Source: an uncultured Collinsella sp. (GTDB lineage: Bacteria; Actinomycetota; Coriobacteriia; Coriobacteriales; Coriobacteriaceae). From it: a stretch of 64,000 nucleotides of DNA. The translations under genes and the position numbers were made by a program. The notes under the pieces are model-generated. The model worked only from the letters and a program-made list of their open reading frames with translations, was not told the DNA's origin and searched no databases. Below are positions 32,509 to 41,535 of the stretch, piece by piece. The stretch lies in the NCBI GenBank assembly GCA_934654585.1, contig CAKUGF010000001.1:124001-188000 (forward strand), read 5' to 3'. The first letter of the stretch is position 1, and each line of letters starts with the position of its first letter.

Positions 32509-33246
32509 ATGGAACCTATCGCACACATACATACCGATCTGCCGCAGAAGTTCGGCATTCCGCGCAACAGCTTTTTGGCGCCTCATCTACAGGGGCGCAT
32601 TGTCTTTGAGCCGGAGTTTGCCTCTAACGCCGCGGTTGCGGGACTCGAGTCTTTCTCGCACTTATGGCTGCTTTGGCGTTTTGAAAATGGAACGCCCGGC
32701 GGCACGGCAGAGGATATTGCTGCCGATGTCAAGATGCGGGACAAGGCCGGTACCAATGCTAGGTGGTCAAAGACCGTGCGTCCGCCGCGCTTGGGTGGTG
32801 CCGAGCGCGTGGGCGTGTTTGCCACGCGTAGTCCGTTTCGCCCCAATCCTATCGGCCTCACCTGCGTAAAGCTTGACCGTGTTGAGCTCACCGATAACGG
32901 TCCCATCATCTATGTGTTGGGCGCCGACCTGCGCGATGGCACGCCCATCTACGACATCAAACCCTACATTCCGTTTGCGGATTGCCACCCCGACGCAACG
33001 GGCGGCTGGATCGAGGACAACCCGTGGCAAGAGCTCAGCGTCGAGTTCCCACAAGCACTGCAAGACAAGGTCCCGCCCACAAAGCTGCCAGGCCTGATTG
33101 AGGTCCTTCGCCAAGATCCACGCCGCGCTGGTAGCAAGCACGAGCCCGATCGTGTCTACCACTTGGCCTACGCCGGGCTCGACGTGTCGTTTACGGTCGA
33201 TGGGACACAGCTGACCGTAACGGCCGTCACCGAAGCTCAGGACTAG
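32509..33246 (+). CDS. trmO: tRNA t6A37 methyltransferase TrmO (245 aa)
   Basis: The TrmO/TsaA beta-barrel is clear: FGIPRNSF, GRIVFEPEF, GLESFSHLWLLWRFE, RPPRLGGAERVGVFATRSPFRPNPIGLT, LDRVELTDNGPIIYVLGADLRDGTPIYDIKPYIPFADC, read in segments. It N6-methylates threonylcarbamoyladenosine at tRNA position 37. The start is uncertain: ATG at 32500 and 32509 are both in frame and neither has a ribosome site. TACAAT at 32496-32501 could be a -10 that yields an almost leaderless transcript starting near 32509. Confidence 0.92.
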   Translation: MEPIAHIHTDLPQKFGIPRNSFLAPHLQGRIVFEPEFASNAAVAGLESFSHLWLLWRFENGTPGGTAEDIAADVKMRDKAGTNARWSKTVRPPRLGGAERVGVFATRSPFRPNPIGLTCVKLDRVELTDNGPIIYVLGADLRDGTPIYDIKPYIPFADCHPDATGGWIEDNPWQELSVEFPQALQDKVPPTKLPGLIEVLRQDPRRAGSKHEPDRVYHLAYAGLDVSFTVDGTQLTVTAVTEAQD

Positions 33247-33358
33247 CTGGCCGCCCGCCCTCATCAGTCAAATTCAACCCCAAAACCCGTGCCAAAGCCG
33301 TCCATCCTGGTGGACAATAACGCCTACTGAACCAATCCACTTTGCACGGGAGCCCAGC

Positions 33359-34570
33359 ATGAAATACGACTTCACCTCGCTTATCGACCGCCACGGTATG
33401 GATGCCATCGCCGTTGACTCCTGGGGCGAGATCCCCGGTATGGCGCCAAACGCACCCGATGAGGGCTTCGACCGCATCCCCATGTGGGTGGCGGACATGA
33501 ACTTTGCTACGGTGCCGACGGTTCAGGAGCACATCATCGAGCGCGCTCAGCACCCTATGTTTGGCTACTTTGATCCGCGCGCCGAGTACTTCGACCGCAT
33601 CATCGAGTGGCAGAGCCGCCGCAACGGCGTTGAGGGTCTGGCGCCTGAGCATATCGGCTACGAAAACGGCGTGCTGGGCGGCGTCGTGTCGACGCTGCGC
33701 GCGTATGTCCAGCCCGGCGACGCGGTGCTGGTCCATAGCCCCACCTACATCGGTTTTACCAAGTCCATCGAGGCCGCGGGCTATCGCATTGTGCGCAGCC
33801 CGCTTAAGCTCGATGACCATGGCGTATGGCGCATGGACTTTGAGGACATGGAGCGCAAGCTCGCACAAAACCACATCCATGCTGCCGTTTTCTGCTCGCC
33901 GCATAATCCCTGCGGCCGCGTGTGGGAACGCGACGAGATCGAGCGCGCCATGGACATCTATCGCCAGCACGATTGCGTGGTGATCTCGGACGAGATCTGG
34001 TCCGACATCATCCGTCCTGGGCACAAGCACATCCCGACGCAGTCGGTGAGCGAGGACGCCCGCATGCGCACGGTCGCCCTTTATGCGCCCAGCAAGACCT
34101 TCAACCTCGCGGGCCTAGTCGGCAGCTACCACATCATCTACAACGAGACGCTGCGCGACCGCGTGTGCGCCGTGTCCAACAAGACCCATTACAACGAGAT
34201 GAACGTCCTCTCGATGCATGCGCTCATCGGCGCCTACCAGCCGCAGGGCTACGAGTGGGTGGACGAGCTCAACGAGGTCATCAAGGGCAACGTCGACTAC
34301 TTCTGCGATTACGTGGACGAGCATTTCGAAGGCGTGGCCTATTCGCGTCCGCAGGGCACGTACATGGTGTTCCTGGACTGCACGGAATGGTGCCGCGCAC
34401 ACGGTCGCGATATTCAGTGGCTGCTCGACGAGGGCGCCCGCGTGGGCGTGGGCTATCAGGATGGCCGCCCGTTCCACGGACCCTGCCACATTCGCGTGAA
34501 CCTGGCGCTGCCGCTTTCGCGCGTGCAGGAGGCGTGCGAGCGCCTGGATCGTTACGTTTTTAATGCATAG
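33359..34570 (+). CDS. MalY/PatB-family PLP aminotransferase, C-S lyase type (403 aa)
   Basis: The start MKYDFTSLIDRHGMDAIAVD and IPMWVADMNFATVPTVQEHI are diagnostic for MalY/PatB cystathionine beta-lyases. Other marks are SPHNPCGRVW, SDEIWSDIIRPGHKHIP and the PLP lysine in APSKTFNLAGL. The reaction would be beta-elimination from cystathionine or cysteine conjugates. GGGAG precedes ATG 33359. It stands alone between trmO and a convergent gene. Confidence 0.93.
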   Translation: MKYDFTSLIDRHGMDAIAVDSWGEIPGMAPNAPDEGFDRIPMWVADMNFATVPTVQEHIIERAQHPMFGYFDPRAEYFDRIIEWQSRRNGVEGLAPEHIGYENGVLGGVVSTLRAYVQPGDAVLVHSPTYIGFTKSIEAAGYRIVRSPLKLDDHGVWRMDFEDMERKLAQNHIHAAVFCSPHNPCGRVWERDEIERAMDIYRQHDCVVISDEIWSDIIRPGHKHIPTQSVSEDARMRTVALYAPSKTFNLAGLVGSYHIIYNETLRDRVCAVSNKTHYNEMNVLSMHALIGAYQPQGYEWVDELNEVIKGNVDYFCDYVDEHFEGVAYSRPQGTYMVFLDCTEWCRAHGRDIQWLLDEGARVGVGYQDGRPFHGPCHIRVNLALPLSRVQEACERLDRYVFNA

Positions 34571-34644
34571 CAAGCCGTAACGAACGGACGACATGCACGG
34601 GGTCTTCTGGCTTGATTGTTATGCGGGGGTCTGATCCCAGGCCC

Positions 34645-35124
34645 CTATTTTTCGTGAACCTGCTTGCCGCAGAGATGCTCAATCGTAATCTCGTACAGTT
34701 GAACGCCCTTAATGTCCTTGGCGATTTCCTCCTCGACCTCTTCGGCGGAGGGGTAGTACTTGAGTGCAAACTCACGGACCTTATCCTCGATAAATTCGGG
34801 GGTGTCATTCGCTAGACGGCAACGGCCAAAGACAACGGTGCTCTGCACGTAGGGCGCCCAATCGTCGTCCTTGTACCAGTCGTTGCCGTAAACGGTAAAG
34901 CAAACCTTGTCGTCGCGCTTGAGCGCGTCGACCTTGTGGCCGACCTTGCTGCCATGGAAGTAAATCTTGTCGTGCTTGGCGTCAAAGAAGTAGTTGACGG
35001 GAATGGCATAGGGGTAGCCATCGTCGCCGTTGACGGCAAAGACGCCGCGCTTGCAGGTGGCGAGCAGCTCGCGTGCTGCCTCGTCGGTAATGGCACGTTT
35101 CTTTCGGCGTAGGGGCCTAAACAT
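34645..35124 (-). CDS. Pyridoxamine-phosphate-oxidase-like flavin protein, NimA type (159 aa)
   Basis: RAITDEAARELLATCKRGVFAVNGDDGYPYAIPVNYFFD, HDKIYFHGSKVGHKVDALKRDDKVCFTVYG and STVVFGRCRLA, in segments, are typical of the NimA/PNPOx-like split-barrel group. They bind FMN or heme-like ligands and include nitroimidazole-resistance proteins. Start 35124 has GGAAAGGAAG upstream, better than 35142. Enzymatic role is not certain. Confidence 0.9.
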   Translation of the reverse strand: MFRPLRRKKRAITDEAARELLATCKRGVFAVNGDDGYPYAIPVNYFFDAKHDKIYFHGSKVGHKVDALKRDDKVCFTVYGNDWYKDDDWAPYVQSTVVFGRCRLANDTPEFIEDKVREFALKYYPSAEEVEEEIAKDIKGVQLYEITIEHLCGKQVHEK

Positions 35125-35166
35125 CGTGGGCTTCCTTTCCAATCGGGCATAGTTCTTGGGAAGAGA

Positions 35167-37971
35167 CTATAGCGAACCGGCGCCATGCTGTTTGATGCGG
35201 GCGAGAATGTTTTTGAGCTTGTCAAAATCGAGCGGTTTGGGCAGGTGGTCGTTCATGCCGGCGTCACGTGCTGCCTTGGCGTCCTCGGCAAAAGCGTTGG
35301 CGGTCAGCGCGATGATGGGGATGACGGCTGCATCGGCCTTCTCGCTCAGGCGAATCGCGCGGGTTGCCTCGTAACCATCCATGCCTGGCATCATAATGTC
35401 CATGAGGATGACGTCAAAGCTGCCGGCGGGGTGCGACAGGTAGAGGTTGACGACTTCGTTGCCGTCGGCGGCACGGGTTACCACAACGCCCTCGGATTCC
35501 AGCAGCGCCTGGGCAATCTCAGCGTTCAATTCGTTGTCTTCGGCGAGGAGGGCGTTCATGCCGGCGAGCGAGCAATTGGGTGCCTTCTCAATCGTATTCG
35601 TCCGCGCTTGGGGATTCTTGTCGATATCGAGCGGAATCTGGACATTGAACGTGCTGCCCACGCCGAGTTCGCTTGAGATCTCGATGGTGCCGCCCATCAT
35701 GTCGATAAGCGATTTGACAATGGGCATGCCCATGCCGGTTCCCTGGAATTTGCTGCGGGCGTCGTCGCCCTCTTGGGCAAACGGCTCGTAAATGTGCTTC
35801 AAAAACTCGGGCGTCATGCCAATGCCAGTGTCTTCGACGGTAAAGCAAAAGAGTGCGCGCCCGTTGTCGAGCGGCTTGACGGTGGAGGAGAAGGTGACGG
35901 TGCCACCGTGCTTGTTGTATTTGATGCTGTTGTCGAGCAGGTTGATGATGATTCGGCGGATATGGGTGGGGCTGCCGATCATGCCCTGGTCGACGGCATG
36001 GGGCTCGCTGGCGTTGAGCAACGTGACGCCGCGGTCCGATGCGCGGAGTTTGCACAGCACCAATGCATCGTCACAGAGCTCCTTGAGGTCGAATGACTCG
36101 TGCTCGAGCTTTACCCCGCGGTCTTCGATTTTGCCCATCTCGAGGATGTCGTTGATCAGCGAGAGCAGGTGATTGGCGGCAACGCGCGCCTTGGCACGGC
36201 TCTCGCGGGCGATCTGTATATCGCCTTCCTTCAATTCCTCGATCTCGATAAGACCTAGGATGCCGTTGAGCGGCGTGCGGATGTCGTGGCTCATGCGCGT
36301 GAGGAACGCGGTCTTGGCCGCGTTGGCGGCGTCGGCTTTTTGTTGCTCTTGCTGCGCACGCTGAAGCGACCAGACAAGGATGGCGATGCCGGTCAGCAAA
36401 ATGCAGATGATGACGATGGCAATAGCGGTGCGGTTACGGTAGAGAAACCGGAGCGTGTCCGATTCTTGCGCTGAATACGATGTGGGGGAATAGCTGTTCG
36501 CGGAGAGCGATTCGCCGGCATTGACGATGCCCTTATTAATGATTCCTAGGAGCTGGGGATTGCCGCGCGAAATCAAGCACGATAGCTCTGCTGTGTTGGT
36601 GAGTTCCTGCGTTTCGAAATCCTCGATGTCGTAGGTGTCGCGGATGGTTTCCAGGCGCGTACTGGGGACGATGATGCAACTGGCCTCTCCTTTATTGAGG
36701 GCTTTGAGCATCTCGCTGCCGCTTGGGTACTCGGTTACCGTCGCGTCGGGGAACAGGCTCTCGAGCTCAAAGCGGTTGACGATAGCGCTCTTTGTGCAAG
36801 CGATGTTCTTGAGGTCCTTGCTCAGGTCGTTGCTGCTGTGGATAGCGGTCAGGGAGACCGTTCCCGTCGAGTTTGACTGGATGACCCCCACCTGTTCGGC
36901 GAGCCAGTAGTCACGAAAGAATGGCAGGGCGACATCGATGGTGCCTTCTGAAAGGGCTTTGATCATTTGTTTGGTGTCTGCGATGGCGACTGTTTTAACG
37001 TTAATGCCAAACATGTCGTGCAACGTCGTCGCGAGCGAGGTAAGCGACCCCTCCATTTCGCCGTCGTCATTTTGCGTGCAGTAGGGGAGCTGGTTTGTAA
37101 GATAGCCGAGCGTGATGGTGTTGTCATTTGCTTTGAGCCAGGAACGTTCGGGGCCGTCGAGCGATGACGAACCGCTGTTTTGGGCCGAGTAGTTAGTTTT
37201 GACTTCGTCGTTATAGCGTGGGTTGACGCGGGCGATTGCCGCCATGGCAGCATTGATGTCGTTCATCAGGTCGGGGCGGCTTTTGGGAACGGAAAAATAG
37301 TAGTCGCTCGAACCGACGTAGAACATGGGTGACGCATCGGGCGACGAAATGGTGTCGTTCATGATGATGGCGTCGACCTTGCCGTTTGCCAACGCATCGA
37401 AGAGGCCGCCGCCACTGGCTATTTCTTTATAGGTGCAGGTAATGCCTTCGTCGGCAAGCCACTGCTGGCCGACGAAGGTCTGCATAACGCCGGGATTACA
37501 ACCGATAGTGAGGCCCTGGAGCGCCTGGGGGTCGCCCTTTGCGAGGTCGTCTCGGTCGGGCCTGGCATAGATGTAGTAGCGTTCGGTGCCTTCGGGGTTC
37601 GAAGAAAAGAGCAGCTTTTGCGCGCGCTCCTCGGAGTACGAGATATTGGGCATGAGGTCGATCTCGCCGGCTTCGAGCATGTCCAAGAGCTCGGTGAAGG
37701 TGCCACTAACGTATTCGTATTGCCAGCCGGGCGTGTAGTACGAGAGGGTTTGGAGGTATTCGTAGCCCCATCCCGAGAGGCGCTCGCCTGGTGTGCCTTC
37801 CTGGAAACCCTTGCTGCTGACGAGCCAGCCAACGCGTACCGTTTTGACCTGCTGATCAGAGTCATCGGCAAAAGCCGGAGTAGGCGCAATGGCGTTCAGC
37901 ACGGTGAGTGCGGCGAACACGATGGCGAGGGCGCGGCACATAGTTGAACGAAGGACGGCGAAAGGCTTCAC
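35167..37971 (-). CDS. BvgS/EvgS-like hybrid sensor histidine kinase (934 aa)
   Basis: A signal peptide ends near AFADDS. Two tandem SBP_bac_3 solute-binding domains follow (~40-265: VRVGWLVSSKGFQ, GEIDLMPNISYSEERAQ; ~275-500: ITLGYLTNQLPYC, IDVALPFFRDYWLA). One membrane helix (IAIVIICILLTGIAILVW) leads to the kinase: H-box SHDIRTPLNG, N-box NLLDNSIKYN, G1 DTGIGM and GTGMGMPIVKSLI. The C-terminal receiver has AEDNELNAEIA and the phospho-acceptor in LMDIMMPGMDGYEATRAIR. GTG 37971 is preferred to TTG 37977 because AGGA stands 6 nt before it. No Hpt or output regulator is adjacent. Confidence 0.92.
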   Translation of the reverse strand: MKPFAVLRSTMCRALAIVFAALTVLNAIAPTPAFADDSDQQVKTVRVGWLVSSKGFQEGTPGERLSGWGYEYLQTLSYYTPGWQYEYVSGTFTELLDMLEAGEIDLMPNISYSEERAQKLLFSSNPEGTERYYIYARPDRDDLAKGDPQALQGLTIGCNPGVMQTFVGQQWLADEGITCTYKEIASGGGLFDALANGKVDAIIMNDTISSPDASPMFYVGSSDYYFSVPKSRPDLMNDINAAMAAIARVNPRYNDEVKTNYSAQNSGSSSLDGPERSWLKANDNTITLGYLTNQLPYCTQNDDGEMEGSLTSLATTLHDMFGINVKTVAIADTKQMIKALSEGTIDVALPFFRDYWLAEQVGVIQSNSTGTVSLTAIHSSNDLSKDLKNIACTKSAIVNRFELESLFPDATVTEYPSGSEMLKALNKGEASCIIVPSTRLETIRDTYDIEDFETQELTNTAELSCLISRGNPQLLGIINKGIVNAGESLSANSYSPTSYSAQESDTLRFLYRNRTAIAIVIICILLTGIAILVWSLQRAQQEQQKADAANAAKTAFLTRMSHDIRTPLNGILGLIEIEELKEGDIQIARESRAKARVAANHLLSLINDILEMGKIEDRGVKLEHESFDLKELCDDALVLCKLRASDRGVTLLNASEPHAVDQGMIGSPTHIRRIIINLLDNSIKYNKHGGTVTFSSTVKPLDNGRALFCFTVEDTGIGMTPEFLKHIYEPFAQEGDDARSKFQGTGMGMPIVKSLIDMMGGTIEISSELGVGSTFNVQIPLDIDKNPQARTNTIEKAPNCSLAGMNALLAEDNELNAEIAQALLESEGVVVTRAADGNEVVNLYLSHPAGSFDVILMDIMMPGMDGYEATRAIRLSEKADAAVIPIIALTANAFAEDAKAARDAGMNDHLPKPLDFDKLKNILARIKQHGAGSL

Positions 37972-38067
37972 AAGCAATCCTAACGAATCGAGGCATTACC
38001 GCATAAGGATACCAGCTCAGGTGCCCCGTTTGACCCACCTGCCGTTAAACGGTCACCCAGCAGATGT

Positions 38068-38147
38068 AGTCGTTGGGGACGTTCTTAAACGACTAGTCAT
38101 CGGGACGTTCTTGAATGACTAGTCGTTTAAGAACGTCCCCAATGACT
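38068..38147. repeat. ACTAGT-type long palindrome upstream of ion-channel gene
   Basis: The arms GTCGTTGGGGACGTTCTTAA and the matching complement flank an ACTAGT-containing centre in which the GGGACGTTCTT unit appears twice. An almost identical copy is at 52358, and both are followed within 30 bp by GGGAGGCGTG(A/G)GACAAT. Confidence 0.85.
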
Positions 38148-38218
38148 AGTTCCGTTTGCGAGGGAGGCGTGGGACAATACCGAGCGAATGTGATTGATTG
38201 CTCGCGGAAGGGGTCGCG

Positions 38219-38644
38219 ATGAAAAAGCTGAGGACACTTGCCGATGTGTTGCGTCAGGCCGGCTTCGTGCGCATCACGGGCCTGTTCCTTCTCTTCTATC
38301 TGCTCTGCTCAACGGCCGTCTGGCTGTCTGAGCCCACGACCCTCTCCTTTGGCGACGGGCTCTGGTTTAGCTTTGAGACGGTATCGACTATCGGTTTTGG
38401 TGACATTCCGGCCGAGACACCGGTTGCCCGCGTCATCACGGTTGTCTTGAGCGTCATCAGCATCTTCTACATCGCTATGCTCACGGGTGTTGCGGTGAAC
38501 TACTGCAATACGCTCATCAAGATGCGCCAAAAGGACACCATGGCGCGCTTTATGGACGACTTGGAGCATTTGGAAGAGCTCGATCGCGATGAGCTCGCCG
38601 ACCTGTCGCGCCGCGTGCGTGAATATCGTCGTCGACAGCGTTAG
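38219..38644 (+). CDS. Two-TM potassium-channel-type protein (141 aa)
   Basis: Two membrane helices (ITGLFLLFYLLCSTAVWL and VARVITVVLSVISIFYIAML) bracket a pore helix and selectivity filter, SFETVSTIGFGDIP. The filter TIGFGD is that of K+ channels. The C-terminus is a short charged helix with no RCK domain. GGAAGGGG precedes ATG 38219. The LOG gene follows 33 bp later. Confidence 0.92.
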   Translation: MKKLRTLADVLRQAGFVRITGLFLLFYLLCSTAVWLSEPTTLSFGDGLWFSFETVSTIGFGDIPAETPVARVITVVLSVISIFYIAMLTGVAVNYCNTLIKMRQKDTMARFMDDLEHLEELDRDELADLSRRVREYRRRQR

Positions 38645-38677
38645 GGCAAACGCATCGCGCAGCAAGGGGGATTGCAT

Positions 38678-39211
38678 ATGAACATCACGGTGTACCTAGG
38701 TGCGAGCGTCGGCAACGATCCGGCGTTTTTGCCCGCGGTGCAGCAGCTCGGCACGTGGATTGGTGCCAACGGCCACGCGCTGGTATACGGCGGATCCAAG
38801 TCGGGCCTGATGGGCGCGCTTGCCGATAGCGTGCTCGATGCCGGCGGTCGTGTGACGGGTGTGGAGCCGAGCTTTTTTATCGAGGCCGAGTTCCAACACG
38901 ACGGTATCGACGACCTCATCGTGACGAGCGATATGGCCGAGCGCAAGGCTAAGATGATCGAGCTCGGCGACGCGTTTATTGCCTTTCCCGGCGGCACGGG
39001 TACGCTCGAGGAGATCGCCGAGGTCATGTCTGCGGTGTCGCTGGGACACCTGGGTGCGCCGTGCATCCTGTACAACCTGGACGGCTACTACAACGACCTG
39101 AAGGCCCTGCTCGGCCACATGATTGAAAAGGGGCTATCGAGTCCGCAGCGCCAGCGGGGGATTTACTTTGCCGAAGATTTGCACGAGATTGCCTCGATCA
39201 TCAATGGCTAA
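38678..39211 (+). CDS. LOG-family (TIGR00730) phosphoribohydrolase (177 aa)
   Basis: YGGSKSGLMGALADSVL and PGGTGTLEEIAEVMS are the two signature motifs of the LOG/YgdH family, which cleave nucleoside 5'-monophosphates (including cytokinin ribotides) to base and ribose phosphate. ITVYLGASVGNDP starts the Rossmann fold. AAGGGGG precedes ATG 38678. It may share a transcript with the K+ channel. Confidence 0.92.
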   Translation: MNITVYLGASVGNDPAFLPAVQQLGTWIGANGHALVYGGSKSGLMGALADSVLDAGGRVTGVEPSFFIEAEFQHDGIDDLIVTSDMAERKAKMIELGDAFIAFPGGTGTLEEIAEVMSAVSLGHLGAPCILYNLDGYYNDLKALLGHMIEKGLSSPQRQRGIYFAEDLHEIASIING

Positions 39212-39218
39212 GTTCTAG

Positions 39219-39241
39219 ATTGGGCGCGCATTGCGCCCAAT
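39219..39241 (+). terminator. Hairpin after the LOG gene
   Basis: ATTGGGCGC/GCGCCCAAT forms a 9-bp stem with a 5-nt loop, 8 bp after the stop. No T-run follows, so termination by it is uncertain. Confidence 0.45.
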
Positions 39242-39335
39242 GGTGCCGTTTGGGGTGCAGATGGTTGGCTCGTCTGGGCAGCGCTCGCTCTACAATAAAA
39301 CGTATTTCTGTCGACTTTGACCACGGGAGGACCCG

Positions 39336-40622
39336 ATGGACAACCTTGCAAAACCTAAAAACCGAGCGCTGTTCCTCATCAGCGTAGCCGTGACTGGCGC
39401 GCTCGCCGGTGCTGCGGTCTGGCTGTTCTTTTTTGCGATGGAACACGGCATCGATTTCTTTTGGACCGAGATTCCGCACATGCTGGGTGCTGCTTCGCCC
39501 GAGCTTGCCAGCGGTCCCTTCGGTTGTCTGCCGTACCCATTTTTCGTCTGCCTGCTGGGCGGTCTGCTCATTGGCCTGTACGAAAAGGTGACCGGCACCA
39601 AGACCGACGACCTCAACCAGGTGATGGCCAAGGTCAAACAAGACGGGCGCTACTCGTACGATAACCTGGGCAAGCTTTCGCTCGCGGCATTGCTGCCGCT
39701 GCTGTTTGGCGGAAGCATTGGTCCCGAGGCCGGTCTGACCGGCGTTATCGCGGGTCTTTGCAGCTGGGTCGGCGACCGCATGCGTCGCTTTGGTGCCGAG
39801 TTTAGGGAACTCACGCTGCTGGGCACCCAGGCTGCCCTGACGGCACTCTTTACCGCACCCGTCTTTGGCTTTGTGGCGCCGCTCGCCGGTAGCGCCGATG
39901 GCCAGGAGGAATCGTCCGACGAGATTACGATTAAGCTGCCCAAGGCGCAAAAGACCGTGGTCTACGGCATCGCGATTGCGGGCGGTTTGGGCACCTACCT
40001 GTTGCTCGGTCAGCTCATGGGCGGCGGCATGGGCATGCCGCGGTTCGAGGCTGCCGAGATGGGCAGCTTGGAACTGACGTGGCTCATTCCTCTGACGTTG
40101 GTCGGCATGGTCTGCGGCTGGCTGTTCTTTGTCTCGGAGCATGCAAGCGAGGCGCTGGCCCATGCCATAGGGGAGCGCCCCGTCGTCAAGGCCATGCTGG
40201 CTGGTCTGGCGCTCGCGGCTTGTGGCACGGTTCTGCCCTTCACCATGTTTGCCGGCGAGACGCAGGCCGACGTGCTTATGGAAACCTACCTCACCATCCC
40301 CGCCGGTGTGCTCATCGCAACCGGTCTGGTCAAGGCTATGCTGACCCCGGCTCTCATCAACATGGGCTGGCGCGGTGGCCATTTCTTCCCCGTAATCTTT
40401 TCGGGCGTGAGCCTGGGCTACGGTTTCGCGCTGCTCACGGGCGCCGATCCAGTTTTTTGCGTCGCCGTCTGCACCGCCTCGACGATGGGTGCCGTCATGC
40501 GCCAGCCCGTTATGGTCGTGGGCCTGCTGCTCATGTGCTTCCCGCTCAAGGGTATCGTCGCTATGATCATCGCCGCCGTCATCGCCGCCGGTATTCCGCT
40601 GCCCAAGCCGCTGCGCAAGTAG
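39336..40622 (+). CDS. CLC-family chloride channel/transporter (428 aa)
   Basis: About ten hydrophobic helices are present. LFGGSIGPEAGLTG corresponds to the GxxGPE chloride-coordinating loop and the GWRGGHFFPVIF segment to the GxFxP motif. TMGAVMRQPVMV near the end fits the later helix. The N-terminal motif usual in well-studied CLCs (GSGIP) is not obvious. The charged loop GQEESSDEITIKLPKAQK is unusually long. Anion exchange or channel function is expected. Confidence 0.88.
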   Translation: MDNLAKPKNRALFLISVAVTGALAGAAVWLFFFAMEHGIDFFWTEIPHMLGAASPELASGPFGCLPYPFFVCLLGGLLIGLYEKVTGTKTDDLNQVMAKVKQDGRYSYDNLGKLSLAALLPLLFGGSIGPEAGLTGVIAGLCSWVGDRMRRFGAEFRELTLLGTQAALTALFTAPVFGFVAPLAGSADGQEESSDEITIKLPKAQKTVVYGIAIAGGLGTYLLLGQLMGGGMGMPRFEAAEMGSLELTWLIPLTLVGMVCGWLFFVSEHASEALAHAIGERPVVKAMLAGLALAACGTVLPFTMFAGETQADVLMETYLTIPAGVLIATGLVKAMLTPALINMGWRGGHFFPVIFSGVSLGYGFALLTGADPVFCVAVCTASTMGAVMRQPVMVVGLLLMCFPLKGIVAMIIAAVIAAGIPLPKPLRK

Positions 40623-40659
40623 CGCGGACAATCGCGAGTCAGCTCCAGAGGTGTGCGAG

Positions 40660-41451
40660 ATGATCCTGTACTTTAGTGCGACAGGGAACAGCGAGCATGT
40701 GGCGCGCCGCGTCGCAGCGGCAACGGGCGATAAGGTCATGTCGATCGAACACTTTGATGCCGAGTCCTTTCGCCTTGCATTGGCAGAAGGCCCCTGCCGG
40801 CTGGGGTTTGTCGCCCCGGTGTATGCCTGGGGCCTGCCGACGCCGATGATCGAGTTTTTGAAAAAGGCCGATCTGTCGGATGCCGCCGGTGCGCACGGCA
40901 GCAAGCAGCCCTATACGTTCTACGTTTCGACGTATGGCTCGACGACCGGGCAGGCCGGGAAATTCGCCCGTGATCTGCTGTGCGAACGCGAGCTCAAATT
41001 GGACGCTGCGATGAGTGTCAAAATGCCCGACACTTGGACGCCCATGTTCGATTTATCTGATCCCCAAAAGGTCGAGAGCATCAATAAGGCTGCCGAGGCG
41101 CAGATTGATGCCGTGATCGAGGCGGCGCGGGCTCGGCGTACGGGCAATATGATGCGCCATCGCGTGCCCCTGTTTGCATCGTGCGCGTATCACGCGTTTG
41201 GGCTGCCGCGCATGCAGCAGACGAGTGGATTTGTCGTCGACGCCGAGTGCTGTATCGGTTGTGGCCTCTGCGCCAAGCGCTGCCCCATGTCGGCGATTGA
41301 GATGCGCGACGGTCTTCCCGTCTGGACAAAGCCGGAGTGCGCCGCCTGTCTCCGTTGCCTGCACTACTGCCCCAAGTTCGCCATCTCGCGCGGTAAGCGC
41401 ACGGCTGCCCATGGTCAGTACAAGCATCCCAAACCCGGTGTAAGGATGTAA
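40660..41451 (+). CDS. EFR1-family flavodoxin-ferredoxin protein (263 aa)
   Basis: A flavodoxin-like half begins ILYFSATGNSEHVARRVA and includes VAPVYAWGLPTPMIEFL and STYGSTTGQAG. A bacterial ferredoxin half carries CCIGCGLCAKRCPMSAI and CAACLRCLHYCP. This fusion is the EFR1 type, common in anaerobes, and would couple FMN to two [4Fe-4S] clusters for low-potential electron transfer. ATG 40660 has AGAGG upstream; GTG 40651 overlaps that site. Confidence 0.92.
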   Translation: MILYFSATGNSEHVARRVAAATGDKVMSIEHFDAESFRLALAEGPCRLGFVAPVYAWGLPTPMIEFLKKADLSDAAGAHGSKQPYTFYVSTYGSTTGQAGKFARDLLCERELKLDAAMSVKMPDTWTPMFDLSDPQKVESINKAAEAQIDAVIEAARARRTGNMMRHRVPLFASCAYHAFGLPRMQQTSGFVVDAECCIGCGLCAKRCPMSAIEMRDGLPVWTKPECAACLRCLHYCPKFAISRGKRTAAHGQYKHPKPGVRM

Positions 41452-41490
41452 CGGCTGCCAGACTGCCGCTCCAAAAGTCAATAAGAAAGA

Positions 41491-41535
41491 AGCCGCGCGG
41501 GGCAGTAGACATATGGCCCCGCGCGGCTATTTTTT
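41491..41535. terminator. Bidirectional terminator between convergent genes
   Basis: The 13-bp stem AGCCGCGCGGGGC/GCCCCGCGCGGCT is followed by ATTTTTTAG on the plus strand and by TTCTTTCTTATT on the minus strand. It lies between the EFR1 gene and the converging methyltransferase gene. Confidence 0.88.
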
